Shown here in pieces: positions 29,925 through 38,108 of a DNA stretch of 51,698 nucleotides. The notes under the pieces were generated by a model. It saw only the letters and a list, made by a program, of their open reading frames with translations. It searched no databases and was not told where the DNA came from. Source of the stretch: an uncultured Acetobacteraceae bacterium (lineage in GTDB: Bacteria; Pseudomonadota; Alphaproteobacteria; Acetobacterales; Acetobacteraceae); the NCBI GenBank assembly GCA_903877125.1, contig CAIRCM010000134.1, forward strand, positions 1 through 51,698, read 5' to 3'. A program made the position numbers and the translations under genes. The number at the start of each line of letters is the position of its first letter. Within the stretch, counting starts at the first letter, position 1.

Positions 29925-29941
29925 GTAGTTTCCGAGACTAC
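29925..29941. promoter_or_regulatory. island motif site 5, perfect 17-bp palindrome
   Basis: GTAGTTTCCGAGACTAC, a perfect inverted repeat around the central C. It lies 71 bp before the DUF3096 ATG (plus) and 111 bp before the preferred start of the giant sensor gene (minus). It could therefore serve both divergent genes, including autoregulation. Confidence 0.65.
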
Positions 29942-30011
29942 CGGTCATCGATGTCGCTTCGATATATCACGGGCTCGCGCGAACCGCTTCGCGTGCTGGG
30001 AGATCGGCGTC

Positions 30012-30167
30012 ATGAACTTTCATCTCGACAACGCTTTACTGCAACCCGCGATCGCGCTGATCGCGGGCATTCTGATTCTGGTCTCGCCCAGTTTGCTGAA
30101 CTACGTCGTCGCGCTCTATCTGATCCTGCTGGGCATAACCGGCTTGTGGCCGCATTTTTCTAGCTGA
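30012..30167 (+). CDS. DUF3096 small membrane protein
   Basis: A 51-residue protein matching DUF3096. Two helices are visible: PAIALIAGILILVSPSLLNY and VVALYLILLGITGLWPHF. The family is small and of unknown function. It follows motif site 5 by 71 bp and is divergent from the giant sensor-kinase gene. Confidence 0.8.
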   Translation: MNFHLDNALLQPAIALIAGILILVSPSLLNYVVALYLILLGITGLWPHFSS

Positions 30168-30386
30168 ACACTTTCCGCACGCCCGCTCATGTTCGGGTGC
30201 TTGCGCGGCGGCTGGCACTCGCACAGTCATAGCCAAGTGCCCAAAAGAAGGGGGGCGACGATGGGAGCTGGTCACCCTACCCTCGCGGAATAATGTGGAT
30301 GCGGACGTAACGCCGATATTCGGCTGCGGCCCTAGCCCGCGCCAGGATCGGAAGTCACGCAGTTGGAAGCCAGCGGTCCGCTATGA

Positions 30387-30402
30387 GTAGTTTCCGATAC
30401 TA
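30387..30402 (+). promoter_or_regulatory. island motif site 6
   Basis: GTAGTTTCCGATACTA, preceded by TGA. It is 228 bp before the next protein start (30630), farther than other copies, with a terminator-like hairpin in between. Confidence 0.55.
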
Positions 30403-30609
30403 GGTGACTTCGAACCGACAGAATAATGTCATAGGCGGCGGTGCGTATTGACGACGATGTATCCCGAAGCATCGCGTTCCCTGGGCCTCGTGCGATCTCG
30501 TGTGTTGCCTGGGGTATATGGATCAGCCGCGGCGGATGCCCCCTCATCCGGCCGAAAGGGAACGATCCGGTGCGGACCCCCTCGGCACCGGATCGCCTTT
30601 TCGCTTTTC
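30403..30609 (+). ncRNA. candidate small RNA or attenuated leader
   Basis: The segment is bounded by motif site 6 on the left and an intrinsic-terminator-like hairpin on the right, with no supported reading frame. This is an inference from layout only. The alternative is a 5' leader with a conditional terminator controlling the YqjD/YqjE/Dps genes. Confidence 0.3.
30563..30609 (+). terminator. intrinsic terminator-like hairpin before the YqjD-like gene
   Basis: CGATCCGGTGC (30563-30573) pairs perfectly with GCACCGGATCG (30585-30595) around an 11-base loop, followed by CCTTTTCGCTTTTC. It lies upstream, not downstream, of a protein gene (ATG 30630). Confidence 0.7.
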
Positions 30610-30629
30610 AAGCATGAAAGAGACATATC

Positions 30630-30923
30630 ATGAACGCAACGACGGATCAAAACCAGGATCTTTCCAGCCTGGAAAGTGACATTGCCGCATTGAAGCGCGA
30701 CGTCGCCAGTCTGATTGGACATCTGAAGGTTGGGGTGAACGACAGCGCGCACGCAACCGCTGCGCAAATCGGCACCGAATCGACGCGCCTTTACGGCCTC
30801 GCGATGGCCGAAGGTTGCAGTGCGGCGAAAGCGGTTGCCGCCCGCGTCGGCGAGCAACCACTGATGTACTTGGCGATCGCACTGGGTCTGGGCTTCGCCG
30901 GCGGTCGCCTTTTGGCTCGGTGA
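30630..30923 (+). CDS. YqjD/ElaB-like (DUF883) membrane-anchored protein
   Basis: A 97-residue protein with an amphipathic helical N-terminus (LESDIAALKRDVASLIGHLK) and one C-terminal membrane helix (PLMYLAIALGLGFAGGRLLA). This is the YqjD/ElaB layout; E. coli members tether ribosomes to the inner membrane in stationary phase. A YqjE-like holin-family gene starts 3 bp later, reproducing the yqjD-yqjE order. The operon probably continues to dps. Confidence 0.8.
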   Translation: MNATTDQNQDLSSLESDIAALKRDVASLIGHLKVGVNDSAHATAAQIGTESTRLYGLAMAEGCSAAKAVAARVGEQPLMYLAIALGLGFAGGRLLAR

Positions 30924-30925
30924 GG

Positions 30926-31306
30926 ATGCCCCCCATTCTGGCGGATTGCATACGTCTGGCTGTCGCTTATGCCGAGAACGCCGCGGTTCGCCAGGCGGCA
31001 CAGGCGAGCCGGCGTTTGACCTACGTCACGGCCTTGACAGTTGCCGCCGTCGTGACCGGCATTGCCTCGGCCACCTGCGCGCTGGCCGCCCTATGGGTCG
31101 TCCTGCTGCCGTTCTGCGGCCCCGCGGGCGCTCCGTTGATCGTGTCAGGTGTCCTATGCGCCGGTTGTGCGACCCTCGTCGGATTACTGCGACGTGGGCC
31201 GCGGCCGCCAGAAGCCACATCCGGTGGACCAAACGGGCGGTCGGCCGTTCCGATGCTGATCGGCGCGGTACTGGCGGGGTTGGCTATGGGATCGGCTTCA
31301 GAATAA
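30926..31306 (+). CDS. YqjE-like / phage-holin-superfamily membrane protein
   Basis: A 126-residue protein with two central helices (TYVTALTVAAVVTGIASATC and LAALWVVLLPFCG, then LIVSGVLCAGCATLVGLL) and a third near the C-terminus (VPMLIGAVLAGLAMG). The position directly after the YqjD-like gene and the helix pattern fit the YqjE/holin-III group; sequence similarity is weak. It starts at ATG 30926, with GAGG next to the preceding stop. Confidence 0.65.
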   Translation: MPPILADCIRLAVAYAENAAVRQAAQASRRLTYVTALTVAAVVTGIASATCALAALWVVLLPFCGPAGAPLIVSGVLCAGCATLVGLLRRGPRPPEATSGGPNGRSAVPMLIGAVLAGLAMGSASE

Positions 31307-31324
31307 AATAGAGGAACACAGATC

Positions 31325-31804
31325 ATGCATCCCACCCATAATACTCTTTCGGAGAATGTTCGTACGAGGTCGGTCGAGTTGCTAAACCTGCATCTCGCGG
31401 CCGCCATCGATCTACAGGGTCAGGTGAAGCAGGCACACTGGAATGTCCGTGGACCCGGCTTCATCGGAATTCACCGCTTGTTCGACGCTGTCGCGGCGAA
31501 AGTCGGAGAGTACGCGGACATGATCGCCGAGCGGGTCGGCGGGTTGGGCGGCGCCGCGCTCGGCACTGTCCAAACCGCGGCGCGAACGTCGTTCCTGATC
31601 CCCTATCCGCACGGTATCGCTGACGAAAAGCAGCACGCGTTCGCGGTTTCCAGCTCGTTGGCCGCGTTTGGTCAGGCGCTTCGCGGGGCCAATGAGAAGG
31701 CAACGGGGTTTGGGGACGTGGATACCGCCGATATGTTGATCGATATCTCGCGTGGGATCGGTCAACAATTGTGGCTTGTGGAATCCCACATTTCGCGAAC
31801 CTGA
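31325..31804 (+). CDS. dps: Dps-family DNA-protecting ferritin
   Basis: A 159-residue ferritin-like protein that would store iron, consume peroxide and shield DNA in starvation. Ferroxidase residues are visible in QVKQAHWNVRGPGFIGIHRL and FDAVAAKVGEYADMIAERV. RBS AGAGGAAC precedes the ATG at 31325. It lies 18 bp after the YqjE-like gene, so the three genes likely form one stress operon. A bidirectional terminator follows. Confidence 0.92.
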   Translation: MHPTHNTLSENVRTRSVELLNLHLAAAIDLQGQVKQAHWNVRGPGFIGIHRLFDAVAAKVGEYADMIAERVGGLGGAALGTVQTAARTSFLIPYPHGIADEKQHAFAVSSSLAAFGQALRGANEKATGFGDVDTADMLIDISRGIGQQLWLVESHISRT

Positions 31805-31820
31805 ACTGCCATCGCATAAA

Positions 31821-31858
31821 ATAACGCGCGGTCCGGGTATGGGCCGCGCGTTATCTTT
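31821..31858. terminator. terminator between dps and the OmpA-like gene
   Basis: ATAACGCGCGGTCC (31821-31834) pairs with GGGCCGCGCGTTAT (31841-31854), a 14-bp stem with one G-T pair and a 6-base loop, followed by CTTT. It lies between two convergent genes and can serve both. Confidence 0.8.
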
Positions 31859-31868
31859 AACCGGTGTT

Positions 31869-32363
31869 TCAGTGGATCGCGATATCGACCACCCGCGCGC
31901 CGCCGTCCGGGGTCTCGCCCGCCAGCGGTTGGCCGGGAGTACGTTCCCCGGTCCATCGCGTTTCGATGCGGCTCGGGTCAATCGGTCCCTGCCGGATCAA
32001 GGCATCCCGTACAGTGTGGGCACGCTGTTCTGACAGGCGCATGTTCGCGCCGGCGCTTCCGACGCCGTCGGTGCGCCCGATGACCGTGGCGGTCAGGGCC
32101 GGATTTCCGCGCATGCTGGCGACGGCGTCCAGAATGACTTCGCGCTGGCCGACGCCGATCTCCCGGCTGCCGGTATCGAACGCGACGTGGAACCAGGTAA
32201 CCTGGCCGGCCGGCAACTGCGACAACGCGGCACCGGGTGGGTTGTAGGTAGCCGGCGGCCGAGCCGGAGCGGAAGCGGTCTGCTGCGTCATTCCACATCC
32301 GGAGACGAGTGCCATAGCGGCAACGATAGCGAATCTGGCGGAATATTGTTTGATTTTGGGCAT
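31869..32363 (-). CDS. OmpA-family peptidoglycan-binding lipoprotein
   Basis: A 164-residue lipoprotein. The signal peptide ends in a lipobox (ALVSGCGM, Cys near residue 23). The C-terminal OmpA-like domain shows VAFDTGSREIGVGQREVILD and GRTDGVGSAGANMRLSEQRA followed by HTVRDAL. It should anchor the outer membrane to peptidoglycan. A strong AGGAGA site precedes the ATG at 32363. It is convergent with dps across a shared terminator. Confidence 0.88.
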   Translation of the reverse strand: MPKIKQYSARFAIVAAMALVSGCGMTQQTASAPARPPATYNPPGAALSQLPAGQVTWFHVAFDTGSREIGVGQREVILDAVASMRGNPALTATVIGRTDGVGSAGANMRLSEQRAHTVRDALIRQGPIDPSRIETRWTGERTPGQPLAGETPDGGARVVDIAIH

Positions 32364-32529
32364 ACTGTTCTCCTGTATTGTGCCGTTTGAGCCGGGTTCG
32401 TGCGTCCGGATGATGGTTCCGTATCCGGGATTTCGACCCGGTTCGAAACCAACCAACACGCTGGCACAGTGCAGATACAGGATACCGAGCGCGGCGGTAG
32501 GATCGGATAATACGCATATCCGTGCCTGG

Positions 32530-32545
32530 GTATAATCCGGTGCTG
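32530..32545 (+). promoter_or_regulatory. island motif site 12 (weak, upstream of DUF1269-like gene)
   Basis: GTATAATCCGGTGCTG matches the consensus with two clear departures. It lies 66 bp before the ATG of the DUF1269-like gene in the expected orientation. Confidence 0.35.
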
Positions 32546-32611
32546 TTCGCGGGCTCTCGTGGGCGACAGCATGACACCGTTCCCCGATCTCATAGATAGC
32601 GCAGGTGCATC

Positions 32612-33148
32612 ATGTTCGAAGCTACGCTCGTCGCGACCTTCCCCAATCATCTATTGGCGGAAATCGCAATCAAGGATCTCGCCGCGAAACACTTCAAAAT
32701 GGCGAGCATGAGTATCATTGGACAGGGGTATCACACCGACGAGCAGGCCGTGGGCTTCTATAACATGGGGGACCGGATGAAATTCTGGGGTAAACGCGGC
32801 GCGTTTTGGGGCGGGCTGTGGGGTCTGTTTGTCGGTGGGGTCGCCGTCACAGTGCCTGGGGTTGGTCTGGTGATGATTCTTGGAACGCTCGCCGCCGCCG
32901 TGATCTCGACCTTGGAAGGTGCCGTCGTCGTGGGCGGGGTCAGCGTGCTGGCCGCGGCACTGATCAGCATCGGCATCCCGAAAAACAGCATTGTTCAGTA
33001 TGAGACCTCGCTGAAGGCCGACAGCTTCCTGGTCACCGTACATGGTTCCGCGGAGGAATTGACCCGTGCCCGCGCGGTTTTAGGACACTCCGGGCCCAAT
33101 TGCATAGAGGTACACCCGAGCCATGGCGCGACGTCAGCCGCCGCCTAA
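32612..33148 (+). CDS. DUF1269-like / general stress membrane protein
   Basis: A 178-residue protein. The N-terminal part (FPNHLLAEIAIKDLAAKHF) resembles the stress-protein 17M/DUF1269 fold. A long Gly-rich hydrophobic middle (GAFWGGLWGLFVGGVAVTVP through GVSVLAAALISIGIP) follows. A soluble tail ends DSFLVTVHGSAEELTRARAV. This layout is typical of small stress-induced membrane proteins near dps. Function is unknown. Confidence 0.75.
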   Translation: MFEATLVATFPNHLLAEIAIKDLAAKHFKMASMSIIGQGYHTDEQAVGFYNMGDRMKFWGKRGAFWGGLWGLFVGGVAVTVPGVGLVMILGTLAAAVISTLEGAVVVGGVSVLAAALISIGIPKNSIVQYETSLKADSFLVTVHGSAEELTRARAVLGHSGPNCIEVHPSHGATSAAA

Positions 33149-33164
33149 GTGTATTCCGACGCTG
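33149..33164 (+). promoter_or_regulatory. island motif site 7 (weaker)
   Basis: GTGTATTCCGACGCTG, one base off the degenerate consensus at position 3. It starts right at the stop of the DUF1269-like gene and is 199 bp before the glycine-zipper lipoprotein gene. The 150 bp after it also hold a 45-codon minus-strand frame I do not recognise. Confidence 0.35.
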
Positions 33165-33362
33165 CCGTAGCCGAAAAGCAGCCCCATATCCCATCAAGTA
33201 ACAGGACACCATACTCGATCCGCAATCGGTTCTTGTCGATATCGGTATGGTTAGCGCCCAGCTCATAGCTGGGGTGCATGGGGAAACAGCGAGAACGAAA
33301 CCGCGGCAGGTTCAGGAACCGCCGTCCATCGAAGCCGCCCAGCGCGGCATGAAAGGTCTGTC

Positions 33363-33611
33363 ATGAAACACGGCATCACACTCGTAATGGTCCTGAGCGT
33401 CGCGGCGATCGGTTTGACGGGATGCGGCCACAGCCCCGGCGATCGCGCGGTCTCCGGCGGTTTGTTGGGGGCCGGCGCGGGCGCGGTCATTGGGGCTGCC
33501 ACAGGCGGCAGCCCGCTCGGTGGCGCGTTGATCGGCGGTGCGGTGGGAGCCATCGGCGGCGCGGTTATCAGCCCCAATGCCGTCGATCTCGGGCGCCCCG
33601 CGTGGCGGTGA
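33363..33611 (+). CDS. glycine-zipper lipoprotein
   Basis: An 82-residue lipoprotein with lipobox IGLTGCGH (Cys near residue 21). A glycine-zipper segment (SGGLLGAGAGAVIGAATGGS, then GGALIGGAVGAIGGAVI) would span or associate with the outer membrane. It belongs to the YMGG/Gly-zipper group of small envelope stress lipoproteins. The next gene starts 36 bp later. Confidence 0.8.
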   Translation: MKHGITLVMVLSVAAIGLTGCGHSPGDRAVSGGLLGAGAGAVIGAATGGSPLGGALIGGAVGAIGGAVISPNAVDLGRPAWR

Positions 33612-33647
33612 CATCGCGGCCCCAATGCGTTTCAGAAGGATGAGGCC

Positions 33648-34115
33648 ATGCTTGTCGCAAAATTCGCCAGTGGGGTCTCGTTGGCCATTGCGGCCGTATC
33701 CGCTCTGGCCCAGGTCCCCTCAATGAACGACCTGACCTCCCGCGCCCGGCCCGGAGACCTGCCCTGGGTCGGGGAACCTCCCACGCATTCCGACGAAACC
33801 GGTAATATTCTGGAAGGAAACCCGCTCCTGACCATCGTCAATAATTTGCCCGATCCAGGTGCTTCCGAGGAAGCGCTGCCGGTCGATTACCTGCGGGCGG
33901 CTCGTGCATCGTTACTGCTCGGGCACCGGAGCCAAGCCCAGCGGTCTCTGAAAATTGCCGAGACCGGGGCATTGAACACTACAGTTCTCCAAGGCAGGGA
34001 CCACCTTCAGGCCAGTGGCCCACTCATCCGTTATATACGGGACGCCCTGGAGGCCTTGAGGCACGGCGATAGCCCAGAAACGGTTCGGATTATCGATCGC
34101 GCGTTGGCGCTGTAA
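33648..34115 (+). CDS. exported protein of unknown function
   Basis: A 155-residue protein with an N-terminal signal (ASGVSLAIAAVSALA, cleavage near AQV). Residues about 75-155 are helical with TPR-like spacing (YLRAARASLLLGHRSQAQRS and [20 protein letters not shown]). I do not recognise a named family. It is probably co-transcribed with the Gly-zipper gene. Confidence 0.65.
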   Translation: MLVAKFASGVSLAIAAVSALAQVPSMNDLTSRARPGDLPWVGEPPTHSDETGNILEGNPLLTIVNNLPDPGASEEALPVDYLRAARASLLLGHRSQAQRSLKIAETGALNTTVLQGRDHLQASGPLIRYIRDALEALRHGDSPETVRIIDRALAL

Positions 34116-34243
34116 GCGCGCCAGACGTTCCAGAGTCCCGATAGCGTTTCCGCTGCGGTACAGGCCAAGCCGGACAGCAGCATATACGGCACGCCAGTGC
34201 CGCGGGCGACGAGTTCCCGCGGGGTATCGCGCAGCGCGGTCAC
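34031..34243 (-). CDS. doubtful small ORF coupled to phosphoketolase
   Basis: A GTG at 34243 overlaps the phosphoketolase stop as GTGA and opens a 70-codon frame. Its first 40 codons include a hydrophobic stretch ([20 protein letters not shown]). The second half runs antisense over the end of the exported-protein gene, so the frame may be fortuitous or 3'-truncated. No family was recognised. Confidence 0.25.
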   Translation of the reverse strand: MTALRDTPRELVARGTGVPYMLLSGLACTAAETLSGLWNVWRAYSANARSIIRTVSGLSPCLKASRASRI

Positions 34244-36630
34244 GCGGCGCCGCTCCAGACCCAGTTCCGGATATCCGGCATGTCCTGTCCCTGCCGATCG
34301 ATGTAGAGCTTGTGCTCGTTCAACTTGTCCTGAGCCATTCGTTCGAGAAAAACCCGCTGAGACCCCAACGCGGGTAGGCGCTTCAAGACGTTGAGCACCA
34401 GATGGAAACGATCCAGTTCGTTCTGCACGCGCATATCGAACGGCGTCGTGATCGTGCCCTCTTCCTTATAACCATGCACATGAAGCGCTCGGTTGGTACG
34501 GCGATAAGTCAGCTGGTGCACCAGTGAGGGATAGCCATGGAAAGCGAAAATAATAGGCTTGTCGGTTGTAAACAATGCATCGAAACCGGCTTCGTCCAGC
34601 CCGTGCGGATGCTCGCTGGCCGATTGTAACCGCATGAGATCGACGACGTTGATCACCCTGATTCGCAGTTTTGGCAGGTGCTGGCGCAGGATCGACACCG
34701 CCGCCAGGACTTCCAGGGTTGGCGTGTCGCCGCAGCATGCCATCACCACGTCGGGGTCGCCGTCCTTATCGTTGCTGGCCCATCGCCAAACACCTAGCCC
34801 CGCGGCGCAATGGGCGACCGCTTCTTCCAAGCCAAGCCATTGCGGCATCGCGTGTTTGCCCGCCACGACCACATTGATGTAATCGCGGCTGCGCAGACAA
34901 TGATCGATGACTGATAACAGACAGTTCGCGTCAGGCGGCAGATACGCGCGGACGATGGACGCCTTTTTGTTAATGACGTGATCGAGAAATCCTGGATCCT
35001 GATGTGTGAAGCCATTGTGATCCTGCTGCCAGACATGCGAGGCGAGCAGATAATTCAGCGACGCGATCTGCCGACGCCAGGGCACTTCACGCGCGACCTT
35101 CAGCCATTTCGCGTGCTGGCTGACCATGGAGTCGACAATGCGGATGAAAGCCTCGTAACTCGCGAACAGCCCGTGCCGGCCGGTCAGGAGATAGCCTTCC
35201 AGCCAACCCTGACATTGATGTTCGCTGAGCATCGCATCCAAAACGAGCCCGGATGGCGCCAGGAATTCGTCATCGTCGTGCAGCGCCGCTTCCCACTGGC
35301 GGTTCGTCACTTCGAAGACGGCACCCAATAGGTTCGAAACAGTCTCATCGGGGCCAAACAGGCGGAAGTTCCGCTGCCCCCTGTTCATCTCCACCACATC
35401 CCGCACGAAAGCGCCCAGAACCATCGTGTCCCTGGCCATGACCGCGCCCGGCGCGGTCATGGCGACAGCGTAGGTACGAAAATCCGGCATCCGCGCTTCG
35501 CGCAACAACAGCCCACCGTTGGCATGCGGGTTGGCGCCCATCCGCCGGTCGCCTTTTGGTGCGAGTGCCGCAATCTCGGCCATTGGACGGCCGTCCCGGT
35601 CGAACAGTTCCTCCGCTCGGTAGGTCTTCATCCAGGCTTCGAGCAGCGCGATGTGACCGGGATGCGCGTGGTCGACCAGCAATGGCACCTGATGCGCGCG
35701 AAATGTGCCCTCGATACGCACGCCATCGACGACTTTCGGTCCCGTCCAACCTTTTGGGGATCGCAGCACCAGCATCGGCCACATCGACCGGGCGCTTGCT
35801 TTGCCCGAGCGGGCCGTCCGTTGGATGTGTCCGATATCCTCGATCGCCTGCTCCATCGCGGCGGCCATCAGCTGGTGCATGGTTTCAGGATCGTCGCCTT
35901 CCACGAAGACCGGGCTCCAGCCGCAGCCGGCGAAGAATTGCCGCAATTCCTCGTGGCCGATCCGGGCCAAAACGGCCGGATTGCTGATTTTGTAACCATT
36001 CAGATGGAGGATCGGCAGTACGGCGCCGTCCGTGACAGGACTGAGAAACTTATTCGAATGCCAAGCTGTGGCCAGGGGACCGGTTTCCGCCTCCCCATCG
36101 CCAACGACACATGCCACGATCAGATCGGGATTGTCGAACACGGCACCGAAAGCATGGCTCAATGAGTATCCCAGTTCGCCGCCCTCGTGGATGGACCCGG
36201 GTGTCGTTGGCGCGACATGACTGGAAATGCCGCCGGGGAAAGAGAATTGCTTGAACAGCTTCGCCATGCCGGCTCCATCCTGACCGATATCCGGGTACAT
36301 GTCGGTATAGCTGCCTTCCAGCCAGGTATTGGCGACCAACGCCGGCCCCCCATGTCCAGGACCCGCGACGTAGATCATGTTCAGATCGTATTTTTTTATG
36401 ACGCGGTTCAGATGCACATAAATGAAATTCTGACCTGGCGTCGTGCCCCAGTGACCAACGATCAGAGGCTTGACATCGGCCAGTGTCAGCGGCTCCCGCA
36501 GCAACGGGTTTCCGTGTAAATAGATCTGCCCGACCGACAAATAATTGGCAGCCCGCCACCAAGCGTCGGTCCAACGCAGTTCCTCGGGTCCCATCGGCTG
36601 GGGGGCCTGCCGCGAAATGGGAAAATCCAT
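34240..36630 (-). CDS. xfp: phosphoketolase (xylulose-5-P/fructose-6-P)
   Basis: A 796-residue TPP enzyme cleaving xylulose-5-P (or fructose-6-P) with phosphate to acetyl-phosphate and a triose (or tetrose) phosphate. Family signatures are [52 protein letters not shown] and the C-terminal [20 protein letters not shown]. Length is typical. Acetate kinase or phosphotransacetylase, frequent partners, are not in the window. Motif site 8 lies 92 bp upstream, linking this carbon bypass to the stress regulon proposed here. AGAGGAAACT-like sequence precedes the ATG at 36630. Confidence 0.95.
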   Translation of the reverse strand: MDFPISRQAPQPMGPEELRWTDAWWRAANYLSVGQIYLHGNPLLREPLTLADVKPLIVGHWGTTPGQNFIYVHLNRVIKKYDLNMIYVAGPGHGGPALVANTWLEGSYTDMYPDIGQDGAGMAKLFKQFSFPGGISSHVAPTTPGSIHEGGELGYSLSHAFGAVFDNPDLIVACVVGDGEAETGPLATAWHSNKFLSPVTDGAVLPILHLNGYKISNPAVLARIGHEELRQFFAGCGWSPVFVEGDDPETMHQLMAAAMEQAIEDIGHIQRTARSGKASARSMWPMLVLRSPKGWTGPKVVDGVRIEGTFRAHQVPLLVDHAHPGHIALLEAWMKTYRAEELFDRDGRPMAEIAALAPKGDRRMGANPHANGGLLLREARMPDFRTYAVAMTAPGAVMARDTMVLGAFVRDVVEMNRGQRNFRLFGPDETVSNLLGAVFEVTNRQWEAALHDDDEFLAPSGLVLDAMLSEHQCQGWLEGYLLTGRHGLFASYEAFIRIVDSMVSQHAKWLKVAREVPWRRQIASLNYLLASHVWQQDHNGFTHQDPGFLDHVINKKASIVRAYLPPDANCLLSVIDHCLRSRDYINVVVAGKHAMPQWLGLEEAVAHCAAGLGVWRWASNDKDGDPDVVMACCGDTPTLEVLAAVSILRQHLPKLRIRVINVVDLMRLQSASEHPHGLDEAGFDALFTTDKPIIFAFHGYPSLVHQLTYRRTNRALHVHGYKEEGTITTPFDMRVQNELDRFHLVLNVLKRLPALGSQRVFLERMAQDKLNEHKLYIDRQGQDMPDIRNWVWSGAA

Positions 36631-36900
36631 ATCGAGTTTCCTCTCAGAGTGTCGCGGGACCCGGGCGGCCGCGGTCGTCCATCAGGACGCGGGGTCGATA
36701 GGACACCCTTCATCATCCCGGGCAGGTTCGGAATCTACGCAGGTCGGTCACCATTCTGTGCATACGAGGGTGCGGTCTCGGCGTCTTGGTCACTTCCGAC
36801 CCTCGTGTCAGGACGCGTGAACCGAAATGCCAGGATCCAGCTTTAGCGATGAGCGGGCGAAGCGCGCGAGCATGACGCCTCCGCAGGCTCGGCTCTGCCG
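36631..36900. other. phosphoketolase upstream region
   Basis: No gene is supported here. It holds the leader of xfp and the motif copy at 36723-36738. The last 50 bp may belong to the P-type ATPase remnant that follows. Confidence 0.4.
36723..36738 (-). promoter_or_regulatory. island motif site 8 (upstream of xfp)
   Basis: On the minus strand GTAGATTCCGAACCTG, preceded by TGC. It is 92 bp before the phosphoketolase ATG and oriented toward it. Confidence 0.6.
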
Positions 36901-36990
36901 ATGGCGAAGCAGAAGGTCATCGTGAAAAGGCTTTCGGCAATCCACGACCTCGGCGTCATGGATGTGCTCTGCACCGACAAGACCGACACG
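36901..36990 (+). pseudogene. P-type ATPase fragment (MgtA-like phosphorylation site)
   Basis: About 30 codons match the phosphorylation region of MgtA/proton-type P-type ATPases: MAKQKVIVKRLSAIHDLGVM followed by DVLCTDKTDT. The invariant motif DKTGT reads DKTDT, and nothing recognisable precedes or follows. This is a small leftover of a gene of about 900 codons. Confidence 0.8.
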
Positions 36991-37056
36991 CGGAAGGAAG
37001 CGGCTATCAAGCTGGTTCTGTTCCATCGACTCCGGATTGGTTGGCCAGCGGCCTGC

Positions 37057-37072
37057 GTATTTTCCGAGCCTG
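37057..37072 (+). promoter_or_regulatory. island motif site 9 (upstream of DUF992)
   Basis: GTATTTTCCGAGCCTG, identical to site 4 and preceded by TGC. It is 97 bp before the DUF992 start codon. Confidence 0.6.
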
Positions 37073-37169
37073 ACCGCGCGCGGCGCGCATGTCTAAGTTC
37101 GTTACCCTCGGGGATAGCCCGCGGGGCTTCGATCCGGGCACGCCGATTACATCGACAGGAACTCAAAAC

Positions 37170-37652
37170 ATGATCAGAAAAATGCTCGCGACCGCCACCG
37201 TTGCTGGCCTCGCCCTCGGTGTACTGTCGTCGGGCACACCAGTCCTTGCCGCCGTTACCGTGAAAACCGGTATGCTGACCTGCCATGTCAGTACCGGCTA
37301 TGGCTTCGTGTTCGGCTCCTCACGTGCTCTGAACTGCACCTATGCAGGCAATGGCCGGGTCGAGCACTACAGCGGCGACATTTCGAAATTCGGCGTGGAT
37401 ATCGGATACATCCAAAGCGGCGTGATTGTTTGGGCCGTGCTCGCGCCCACCACCAATCTGGCGGCCGGCGCGCTGACCGGGGACTACGGTGGCGTCACCG
37501 CCGGGGGTTCGGTGGCCGTGGGCGGCAGCGTCAGCGGTTTGATCGGTGGGTCCAACCGCGAAATTTCGTTGCAACCTTTTAGCATCGAGGGCGACAAGGG
37601 TTTCAACCTGGCCGCTGGTATCGAGACCATTACCTTGAAACTGCAGCCTTAG
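37170..37652 (+). CDS. exported DUF992 protein
   Basis: A 160-residue protein of family DUF992. The signal peptide is at residues 1-28 (ATVAGLALGVLSSGTPVLAA). The mature domain shows MLTCHVSTGYGFVFGSSRAL, GDISKFGVDIGYIQSGVIVW and GGVTAGGSVAVGGSVSGLIG, all typical of the family. Its function is unknown; members are abundant in rhizobia and methylobacteria. The start is the ATG at 37170; an earlier frame opening at 37089 lacks support. Confidence 0.87.
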   Translation: MIRKMLATATVAGLALGVLSSGTPVLAAVTVKTGMLTCHVSTGYGFVFGSSRALNCTYAGNGRVEHYSGDISKFGVDIGYIQSGVIVWAVLAPTTNLAAGALTGDYGGVTAGGSVAVGGSVSGLIGGSNREISLQPFSIEGDKGFNLAAGIETITLKLQP

Positions 37653-37691
37653 ACGCCTTCCATCGCCAGGCACGCACCGGCGGGCGGGCAC

Positions 37692-37835
37692 GGCACGCAC
37701 GCCGGCGTACTGTTTGCCGGAGCCGCCGGTCTGGTCGCGGGTGCCATGTCCATGGCGGCGGCTGCGGGCGTGCTGTTCGGGGCGGCTGTCCAAGCAGGCG
37801 GCGCGCCCGAAAACGTTCCGATGCCAGGCGAATGA
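37692..37835 (+). pseudogene. possible VIT/CCC1-type transporter fragment
   Basis: A short open frame contains LFAGAAGLVAGAMSMAA, close to the conserved AGLVAGAMSMAAGE helix of VIT1/CCC1 iron-manganese transporters. It then diverges (AGVLFGAAVQAGGAP) and stops. There is no start codon or upstream family sequence, so if real it is a fragment. Confidence 0.4.
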
Positions 37836-37845
37836 CCATGCCGTC

Positions 37846-38108
37846 TTATCGGTGCTGCCTGTCCTCGACCATGTGGTGCACGGGCCCCGGTGTGGGAACA
37901 ACATCCGCATGCGCGCCATCAGCTTGGCCGCGGAACGCCAATTCCGCCGACGGATGTATGCTGTAGAACTCACTGTGATGCATGGCCGCTTGGCACGAAT
38001 GAAACAAGGCGTGCTTTCCATGTTTCAGCGCTTCCTTGGTCGCGTAACAGACTCTGACGAAATGCCGGGCGTCACCGTTGCGCTCGGCGCGGACATGGTG
38101 CTCCTCTC
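37846..38108 (-). pseudogene. His-rich helical fragment, possible out-of-frame extension
   Basis: A minus-strand open frame without a good start reads ATKEALKHGKHALFHSCQAA then MHHSEFYSIHPSAE. Its His/Ala-rich helical character resembles the protein encoded just upstream (38072-38317), in another frame. It may be the frameshifted continuation of that gene or of a duplicated copy. Confidence 0.3.

Larger units (their letters stand above)
30168..30629. other. intergenic region with motif site 6 and a candidate small RNA
   Basis: No convincing protein gene is seen in this 462-bp gap. It contains a motif copy at 30387-30402 and, 160 bp later, a strong intrinsic-terminator-like hairpin at 30563-30609. 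The segment between is therefore a candidate for a small transcript of about 170-200 bases, or a regulated leader of the YqjD-like operon. A 61-codon plus frame from 30448 runs through the hairpin and is not supported. Confidence 0.45.

Noticed and set aside
33146-33315. 45-70-codon minus-strand frame (MHPSYELGANHTDIDKNRLR...)
   Set aside because: Reads plausibly but has no recognised family, no ribosome site and runs into the stop of the DUF1269-like gene; too weak to list as a gene.
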